From the NCBI GenBank assembly GCA_039024375.1, contig JBCCQK010000282.1, positions 1-10,541 of the forward strand: a stretch of DNA of 10,541 bases, in the 5' to 3' direction. Below the pieces are notes generated by a model, which was not told where the DNA came from, made no database searches, and saw only the letters and a program-made list of their open reading frames with translations. This document shows positions 1-4,514 of this stretch, in pieces. This stretch comes from JAFMDF01 sp039024375. GTDB lineage: Bacteria; Bacteroidota; Bacteroidia; Chitinophagales; Saprospiraceae. Position numbers and translations under genes: made by a program. Each line of letters starts with the position of its first letter. Within the stretch, counting starts at the first letter, position 1.

Positions 1-919
1 CCATTCGACTACGCTTTACCAAATAACTCTGCAAAATAGGTTTAAAGCCTTCATTAATATCTGCCTCCACAAAATCAATTTTATACTGCAAACACTTAAT
101 CTTTAACTCCTCCTTGAATTTGGTAATTTGCTGGACGTAGTGCTCTTTTACTTGATTGGATTGCAAGCGCACTTCCTCGCCCGTTTCCACATCCACAAAC
201 AAATAAGGTCGATTCTGAAACTCGAAATCTATTTCGTATTTTTTATCTACTACGTGGAAAAGGACCACTTCGTGTTTGTTGTACTTTAAATGTTGCAGCG
301 CCGAGAACAGCTTTTCTCGGCCGTCGATTTGTTCAAACATATCGCTAAAAATCATCACCAAAGACCGTTTGTGGATGCTATCGGCAATTTGGTGCAGCGA
401 CTGCGCTACAGAGGTCGATTTTTGTTGTGCGGGATTGTCTAGTAATTCCTGCAAATAGGACATCAACAGTCGATAGTGAGCCGTACTCGATTTCGCTTTG
501 GTGTGCCGTTGTATTTCTTGGTCAAATACACTAAGTCCGTAGGCGTCCCGTTGTTTTTTGAGCAAATTCATTAGTGCCAATGCTGCTAATACGGAGAACT
601 GCAATTTGTTAAACGATTCGCCTTTATTGCCCAATTCGGGAAAATACATGGACGAAGAGGCGTCAATGACAATTTGGCAACGCAAATTCGTCTCTTCTTC
701 GTAGCGTTTGGTGTACATTTTATTGGTCCGAGCAAAAACCTTCCAATCAATGTTTTTAGTCGATTCACCTTGGTTGTAAATGCGATGTTCGGCAAATTCA
801 ACCGAAAATCCGTGGAAAGGACTTTTGTGCAATCCAATGATAAACCCCTCAACGACTTGTTTGGCCAACAAATCTAAATTACCGAGGTCTCTTACATCAA
901 AATTATCTGCTAGTTTCAT
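1..919 (-). CDS. DUF58 domain protein, 3' end cut by window edge
   Basis: This reading frame starts at the ATG at 919-917 and stays open to the left edge, giving 306 visible codons with no stop. It is a DUF58 protein. The family signature is clear at about residues 33-76: SPFHGFSVEF, then RIYNQGES, IDWKVFARTNKMY and EEETN. A von Willebrand A-like core follows, with an intact MIDAS motif D86-A-S-S-S90 and a second strand VMIFSDMF near 188-195. The last visible residues (LVKRSRM) resemble the usual C-terminus of the family, so probably only a few residues are missing. DUF58 proteins usually sit next to MoxR-type AAA+ ATPases and are thought to take part in metal-dependent assembly or maturation of partner proteins. 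The molecular role is not established. Here the upstream gene is thioredoxin, separated by a terminator, so this gene probably has its own promoter, which I could not identify. Family assignment is firm; function is not. Confidence 0.93.
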   Translation of the reverse strand, partial: MKLADNFDVRDLGNLDLLAKQVVEGFIIGLHKSPFHGFSVEFAEHRIYNQGESTKNIDWKVFARTNKMYTKRYEEETNLRCQIVIDASSSMYFPELGNKGESFNKLQFSVLAALALMNLLKKQRDAYGLSVFDQEIQRHTKAKSSTAHYRLLMSYLQELLDNPAQQKSTSVAQSLHQIADSIHKRSLVMIFSDMFEQIDGREKLFSALQHLKYNKHEVVLFHVVDKKYEIDFEFQNRPYLFVDVETGEEVRLQSNQVKEHYVQQITKFKEELKIKCLQYKIDFVEADINEGFKPILQSYLVKRSRM

Positions 920-968
920 AGAAAGAATTACGTGGACGAAGTTCTATTTGTGTCAATACGGCCAATAA

Positions 969-1009
969 AAAAGCCTTTACTTTGAATGTAACTCAAAATA
1001 AAGGCTTTT
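969..1009 (-). terminator. intrinsic terminator of the thioredoxin gene
   Basis: Arms 969-985 and 993-1009 pair at 16 of 17 positions around a 7-nt loop. On the minus strand the hairpin is followed directly by TTTTTTATT, and it begins 19 nt after the thioredoxin stop codon. It therefore separates thioredoxin transcription from the DUF58 gene downstream. Confidence 0.85.
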
Positions 1010-1028
1010 GTTATGTGGAGCGGCAACT

Positions 1029-1352
1029 TTACGATGCTAAGGCCGCATCAATTTTTCCCGCTAAAACTGCTTTGGAAGTAACCCCTACTTGCTTGTCAAA
1101 GATTTCGCCGTCTTTTAAGAAAAGAATCGTTGGAATACTTCGAACTCCATATTTCATTGCGACTTCAGGATTGTTGTCAACGTTCAATTTTCCGATAACC
1201 GCATCTCCTTTATATTCTTCGGACAATTCTTCGATGATAGGCGCAATCATTCGGCAAGGTCCACACCAAGGGGCCCAAAAATCAACAACGGATACTTTGC
1301 CGCCGTCGATTGCGGATTCTTGAAAGTTGGTATCTGTGAATTCGAAAGCCAT
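1029..1352 (-). CDS. trxA: thioredoxin
   Basis: This is a single-domain thioredoxin of 107 residues, the normal length for the family. It is a soluble cytoplasmic disulfide reductase that donates electrons to enzymes such as ribonucleotide reductase and peroxiredoxins, and is itself reduced by thioredoxin reductase. The active site WCGPC is at residues 29-33, with redox cysteines C30 and C33. The buried aspartate is D24 (in VVDFWAPW) and the cis-proline is P74 (in RSIPT). There is no signal peptide. The ATG at 1352-1350 follows a very A-rich leader, as is usual in Bacteroidota, and no Shine-Dalgarno sequence is visible. The gene appears monocistronic: a strong terminator follows its stop codon and a long gap precedes it. 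I am confident that this is a classical thioredoxin. The symbol assumes it is the main one, although Bacteroidota often carry several. Confidence 0.96.
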   Translation of the reverse strand: MAFEFTDTNFQESAIDGGKVSVVDFWAPWCGPCRMIAPIIEELSEEYKGDAVIGKLNVDNNPEVAMKYGVRSIPTILFLKDGEIFDKQVGVTSKAVLAGKIDAALAS

Positions 1353-1406
1353 GATTTTTTGATTTTGTATTTTTAAGTAAAAAGTAAACTTTATCCAATT
1401 ACTTTT

Positions 1407-1429
1407 GTAGCTAATTATTTTTAAGCTAC
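1407..1429 (-). other. small hairpin in the presumed thioredoxin leader
   Basis: GTAGCT (1407-1412) and AGCTAC (1424-1429) are perfect inverted repeats around an 11-nt AT-rich loop, about 55 nt upstream of the thioredoxin start codon. If transcription starts near 1490 or beyond, this would be a leader hairpin. The stem is only 6 bp, so chance is a real possibility. Confidence 0.3.
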
Positions 1430-1454
1430 GGACTACATAAAGTTCATTCTGATG

Positions 1455-1484
1455 TTGTGCGCCTTTAAAACGCCAGTACTTTTG
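1455..1484 (+). promoter_or_regulatory. Bacteroidota-type promoter for the DUF3810 gene
   Basis: TTG at 1455-1457 and TACTTTTG at 1477-1484 are separated by exactly 19 nt. This matches the Bacteroidota primary sigma factor consensus (TTG, about 19 nt, TAnnTTTG) without a mismatch. It points toward the DUF3810 gene and would give an untranslated leader of roughly 190 nt. The match is read directly; activity is inferred. Confidence 0.6.
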
Positions 1485-1678
1485 AAAAAGTTTGCAAAGA
1501 TGGGCATTAAGAAACAGTTAAATTAAGTCTATTCGTTTATTTACCATTTCTTTTTACATTTTTGAGACGCTGCATTAAGTAAAGTGTCACATTTGCGCCG
1601 AAGGAGGTAGTAATCTTTAATATAGTGGTCATTTGGCCCAGACGACTACTTTTAGTAGAAAAATAAAACAGATTCCCA

Positions 1679-2743
1679 ATGAAAAAAAAGTGGATTTGGA
1701 TTACGTTAGGCTTATTGTCCTTATTGCTGCGCTACACCTTATCGCCCGAATCGGTAGAACGGTGGTACAGTCGAGGCCTCTTTTTGTGGATTCGCCGCCT
1801 ATTCGACTACAGCGTTGGGTGGTTTCCTCTTCCACTATTATACGTTTTTTATTTGGTGTTAATTATATGGGGCATTCGGAGCCTCGTTCGTACCAATTGG
1901 AAGGATTTTTTTACGCTGAGTGGCATTGGCAACTGGCTATTGTCCGTTGCTGCCTTCGTTGGAGGATTACTCTTCTTCTTCTTTTTCTCTTGGGGCTTCA
2001 ATTACGGTAGAATACCGTTTGTGCAACAGGCAGGCTTATCTTTGCAGCCCGTTGAATTGGCCGAGCTAAGGGCTGAACTAGAAACGGTGACCGAAGAAGT
2101 GCTGGCGGCGAGGAAAGTACTAGACCCGCTCGAACAGCAAGCACTTTCTCCCGAATTATTACCCAAGAACTTGGAAAATCTGGGCAGAGAAGCCGTGGAA
2201 ACTTCTCTAACTCAATTGGGCTACCCAGTAGCGGGACGAGTACGCGGACGCATCTTGTTTACCAAAGGCATCTTACTGCGGTTTAGCTCTTCGGGCGTCT
2301 ATTGGCCCTTCGTCGGGGAAGGGAATATTGACGGCGGATTGCACCCCATTCAACAGCCTTTTACGCTCTGTCACGAACTATCCCACGGCTATGGCATTAC
2401 CAACGAAGGAGTCTGCAATTTTTTGGGCTATTTGGCGACCCAAAATTCCGATAATGCTTATTTGCGCTATTCTGGTCTGATGTGCTATTGGCGCTACGTG
2501 GCCATCGCCTACCAACGGTTTGACATGGACGCTTACGCCGACTTTCGAGAGCAGTTACCCGAGGGGTTCAAAGCCGATTTGGATAGCATCAACGAAAGCT
2601 TAGACAAATATCCCGATATTTTACCCAAACTCCGCTATGCCGCTTACGATACGTATTTGAAAAGTCAAGGCATTTCGGAAGGCATGAAAAGTTACAGTTC
2701 GATAATCATGCTGGTGCGCGCTTGGAAGGCTCAGAAGGGGTGA
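1679..2743 (+). CDS. DUF3810 family membrane protein with HExxH motif
   Basis: This is a 354-residue protein of the DUF3810 family, found mainly in Bacteroidota; its function is unknown. Three hydrophobic segments occupy the N-terminal third (about residues 5-19, 48-67 and 86-105). A linker rich in Leu and Glu follows (about 120-180), then a larger soluble domain. That domain carries HELSH at 232-236, a zinc-metallopeptidase HExxH motif. It is followed by NEGVCNFLGYL at 242-252, where E243 could be a third metal ligand. The layout suggests a membrane-anchored zinc hydrolase, but no activity can be claimed from sequence alone. It is the only plus-strand gene here and is probably transcribed alone from the promoter at 1455-1484. 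The ATG at 1679 opens with MKKK and leads straight into the first hydrophobic segment, supporting this start. The 125-residue frame overlapping its beginning is a shadow. Confidence 0.88.
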   Translation: MKKKWIWITLGLLSLLLRYTLSPESVERWYSRGLFLWIRRLFDYSVGWFPLPLLYVFYLVLIIWGIRSLVRTNWKDFFTLSGIGNWLLSVAAFVGGLLFFFFFSWGFNYGRIPFVQQAGLSLQPVELAELRAELETVTEEVLAARKVLDPLEQQALSPELLPKNLENLGREAVETSLTQLGYPVAGRVRGRILFTKGILLRFSSSGVYWPFVGEGNIDGGLHPIQQPFTLCHELSHGYGITNEGVCNFLGYLATQNSDNAYLRYSGLMCYWRYVAIAYQRFDMDAYADFREQLPEGFKADLDSINESLDKYPDILPKLRYAAYDTYLKSQGISEGMKSYSSIIMLVRAWKAQKG

Positions 2744-2760
2744 GGAGCTAAGTAATTTTT

Positions 2761-2814
2761 ACGACTCTGGAGAGTCGTGGTACGTTGATAAGTATCTCGA
2801 CTCTCCAGAGTCGA
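2761..2814. repeat. pair of GACTCT palindromes between convergent genes
   Basis: The first palindrome, 2761-2778, is ACGACTCT-GG-AGAGTCGT. The second, 2797-2814, is TCGACTCT-CC-AGAGTCGA. Positions 2762-2777 and 2798-2813 are exact reverse complements (16 of 16), so the locus can form two small hairpins or one long stem with a 20-nt loop. It lies between the convergent DUF3810 and DoxX-like genes, 17 nt after the first stop and 24 nt before the second. It could act as a bidirectional terminator, but no T-run follows either hairpin. It may belong to a dispersed intergenic repeat family. Confidence 0.75.
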
Positions 2815-2838
2815 AACCCACTATATGGACCTATATCG

Positions 2839-3465
2839 CTACCACACTATCGTCATCCAATATTCGCCAATTCTAAAAATAACGAATAAGACAAAGGCAA
2901 TACCTAATTTTAGGATTAAGACTCCGCTAATTTTTGTAGTTGAATTGAGTAGAACCTGCTTAATTCCAGCAACTACTTGGTGTCGGTTCAACCAAATAAT
3001 CAACAGGAGGATACCTTGGTAAATCAATGCGGCTTTCAAAGCACCCCAATGTACACCGTAGAAGTAGTCTTGTAAAATGATATTTATCAGTATCGGAGAA
3101 GTAAAGAAACAACCAATTAGCCTCGTTTTTTTGAAAAGGATTAATAGACCACCGATGATTTCCAATGCCCCGACAATCAGTACAAAAGGTTTCGAGTAGC
3201 CGTAAAAAGACCACATCAACTCCATTCCCGTCATCTCTGAAACGAGTTTGTCGGGCAAAGCGTCATTGGAAAATTGGACGCCCTTAGACGCTCCGTAGAT
3301 GAGCATCCCAAAAACGACTATCCAACTGATAGCATTTTCAAAAATATCGTATTGGTCTTGGCGGCTTAGTTGTATCACTTGTAGTAAGATTGGTTGGCCT
3401 AAAGGGTATTCGAATGGAAGACGATTGAGATAGTCGTTCGTTTCAATTGTACTGGATGGGAACAC
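2839..3465 (-). CDS. DoxX-like integral membrane protein
   Basis: This is a 208-residue hydrophobic protein with about five membrane segments (roughly residues 43-60, 92-111, 115-131, 143-159 and 180-197). The central part resembles DoxX-like proteins of Bacteroidota: MWSFYGYSKPF leads into VGALEIIGGLLILF, then a short KKTR loop and ILINIILQDYFYGVHWG. The substrate is unknown; relatives are annotated only as DoxX family or hypothetical. The start is doubtful. The listed start is a GTG at 3465-3463 that lies inside a palindromic repeat, and the first 40 or so residues do not look like the family. A GTG at 3378-3376 (residue 30) would give a more typical N-terminus of 179 residues. An in-frame stop lies upstream near 3507, so the gene cannot extend much further. 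It follows truC on the same strand, with the repeat filling the whole gap. Confidence 0.75.
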   Translation of the reverse strand: MFPSSTIETNDYLNRLPFEYPLGQPILLQVIQLSRQDQYDIFENAISWIVVFGMLIYGASKGVQFSNDALPDKLVSEMTGMELMWSFYGYSKPFVLIVGALEIIGGLLILFKKTRLIGCFFTSPILINIILQDYFYGVHWGALKAALIYQGILLLIIWLNRHQVVAGIKQVLLNSTTKISGVLILKLGIAFVLFVIFRIGEYWMTIVW

Positions 3466-3568
3466 GGATGGAACGGATAATACGGATAGAGACGGATTTT
3501 CTCCTTAAGTGTAAAAACGCAGTGTAGAAATCCGTTCAAATCTTTCCAATCCGTTCCATCCGTATTCC
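3459..3568. repeat. phased palindrome with 9-nt ACGGAT repeats
   Basis: Arms 3459-3500 and 3527-3568 form an imperfect palindrome around a 26-nt loop. Each arm is a degenerate tandem repeat. CGGAT occurs at 3465, 3474, 3483 and 3493 (steps 9, 9, 10). The complement ATCCG occurs at 3558, 3549 and 3530, with a degenerate copy near 3540, giving the mirrored steps 9, 9, 10. The four pairs share one symmetry centre near 3513.5. The element fills the gap between truC and the DoxX-like gene: its right end abuts the truC stop codon and its left arm contains the annotated GTG start of the DoxX-like gene. It may be a transcript hairpin or a mobile palindromic repeat. Confidence 0.8.
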
Positions 3569-4290
3569 TAATTTGTCAAGTTCGGTAAGATGCTCAAATC
3601 GGGAAAAAGTAATGCTATTGCTCGCTCAAAATCTACGTCTAAAGAAGCGGTAATCCGAATATTGTCTTGCGTAAAAGGATGGATAAACTCGAAAGAACTG
3701 GCGTGTAGCAACATCCGAGTAACCCCAAATTCGTTCGCCCAATGTTTGTTATGCTTGACGTCTCCGTGCTTTTTGTCTCCAATAATAGGGTGGCGTAGAT
3801 GAGAAAAATGGCGGCGTATTTGATGACGGCGCCCCGTTTCCAAACGAACTTTTACTAGAGAATAACGAGCGGTGGAATAGCGACTAATCGGAACGGAAAT
3901 TTCCGTTTGTGCTAATTTTTTATAATGGGTAATGGCTTCCTTTTTAGGCAACCATTTTTCTTTGGCTAAAGGATAATTTACCGTTGCGGCTGTTTCCACG
4001 TAGCCTCTAACAATCCCCAAATACGTTTTTTGCACTTCTTTTGCCCGAAATAATTCGGATAAATCGCTAGCAGCTTCTTTATGCTTTCCAAAAATCAAAA
4101 CGCCCGAAGTGGCTCGGTCTAGCCGATGGACGGGATAAATACGATAGCCGATTTGTCGGCGCAATAGCTGCAAAACAAACCGTTTGTCTTCGCTAATCTT
4201 CGTTCGATGCACTAATATACCCGTAGGTTTATTGATGGCAATGAAATCGACGTCTTCGTACAAAATAGAAAAATATTCACTAGCATTCAT
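3568..4290 (-). CDS. truC: tRNA pseudouridine synthase, TruC type (RluA family)
   Basis: This is a 240-residue RluA-family pseudouridine synthase. The active-site motif PVHRLDRATSG is at residues 53-63, with catalytic aspartate D58. The conserved KPTGILVHR is at 21-29 and the C-terminal RRHQIRRHFSHLRHPIIGD at about 154-172. The spacing and the PIIGDKKHGD block resemble TruC, which makes pseudouridine 65 in certain tRNAs, more than the RluA/C/D rRNA enzymes. There is no S4 domain, as expected for TruC. I chose the ATG at 4290 over a TTG at 4332 and an ATG at 4329. The longer forms begin inside the clpB terminator and add a short tail (MPRFFCLRMYFCG) not typical of the family. A TAnnTTTG promoter box ends only 4 nt before the chosen ATG, pointing to a nearly leaderless message. 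The family is certain; the precise target (tRNA position 65) is inferred. Confidence 0.9.
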   Translation of the reverse strand: MNASEYFSILYEDVDFIAINKPTGILVHRTKISEDKRFVLQLLRRQIGYRIYPVHRLDRATSGVLIFGKHKEAASDLSELFRAKEVQKTYLGIVRGYVETAATVNYPLAKEKWLPKKEAITHYKKLAQTEISVPISRYSTARYSLVKVRLETGRRHQIRRHFSHLRHPIIGDKKHGDVKHNKHWANEFGVTRMLLHASSFEFIHPFTQDNIRITASLDVDFERAIALLFPDLSILPNLTN

Positions 4291-4294
4291 ACCG

Positions 4295-4302
4295 CAAAAG
4301 TA
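4295..4302 (-). promoter_or_regulatory. TAnnTTTG promoter box just upstream of truC
   Basis: On the minus strand this reads TACTTTTG, a perfect match to the Bacteroidota -7 element, and it ends 4 nt before the truC ATG. Transcription from it would start at or next to the start codon. No TTG is found 19 nt further upstream, so the promoter is only half supported. Confidence 0.45.
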
Positions 4303-4312
4303 CATCCTCAAA

Positions 4313-4340
4313 CAAAAAAAACGGGGCATCAACGCCCCAT
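4313..4340 (-). terminator. distal intrinsic terminator downstream of clpB
   Basis: On the minus strand ATGGGGC (4340-4334) pairs with GCCCCGT (4327-4321) around a 6-nt loop, with one mismatch next to the end of the stem. Eight T residues follow directly. It is a textbook GC-rich hairpin with a U-tract, 175 nt after the clpB stop codon and just before truC, so it insulates truC from clpB read-through. Confidence 0.8.
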
Positions 4341-4476
4341 TTCTTTAGCAATTATTCGGTGTTTTACAAATCACCATCTTTTTGTATTTGATTAGTTTAG
4401 AGGTGATTGTCTTTTGAAAATCATTTTTTGGTACAGCTTTTGAATAATAGTTAGTAACGACAAAAAAATATTTTAC

Positions 4477-4512
4477 AAAAGTCGGACTGGTTGGGGGACT
4501 GGTTCGACTTTT
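4477..4512 (-). terminator. proximal hairpin at the clpB stop codon
   Basis: AAAAGTCG (4477-4484) and CGACTTTT (4505-4512) are perfect inverted repeats around a 20-nt loop; the clpB stop codon is at 4517-4515. On the minus strand the second arm ends in TTTT, then GTAAAATA and a T-run about 10 nt further on. The loop contains the direct repeat GGACTGGTT twice (4484-4492 and 4496-4504). It is probably a first, weaker terminator or a 3' stabilising hairpin for clpB mRNA. Confidence 0.6.
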
Positions 4513-4514
4513 TT

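Larger units (their letters stand above)
1353..1678. other. 326-nt divergent intergenic region
   Basis: No gene is visible here. The region separates thioredoxin (minus) from the DUF3810 gene (plus) and should hold promoters for both. It contains a perfect plus-strand Bacteroidota-type promoter at 1455-1484 and a small hairpin at 1407-1429 on the thioredoxin side. On the minus strand CATCTTTG (1502-1495) resembles the TAnnTTTG box with one mismatch, but no TTG lies 19 nt upstream of it, so it is only a weak candidate thioredoxin promoter. The remainder is AT-rich sequence without clear structure. Confidence 0.6.

Noticed and set aside
982..1323. 113-residue plus-strand open frame opposite thioredoxin
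   Set aside because: It is the antisense shadow of a clear thioredoxin with an intact active site.
1633..2010. 125-residue plus-strand open frame overlapping the start of the DUF3810 gene
   Set aside because: It lies in another frame of a well-supported gene, has no recognisable domain, and its protein is an arginine-rich shadow translation.
4291..4332. 14-residue N-terminal extension of TruC starting at TTG 4332 or ATG 4329
   Set aside because: The extension overlaps the clpB terminator and a promoter box, and its sequence is unlike the family; the ATG at 4290 gives the typical N-terminus.
4369..4408. AATCACC / GGTGATT inverted repeat in the clpB-truC gap
   Set aside because: Only 7 bp with a 26-nt loop and no T-run; too weak beside the two better terminators in the same gap.
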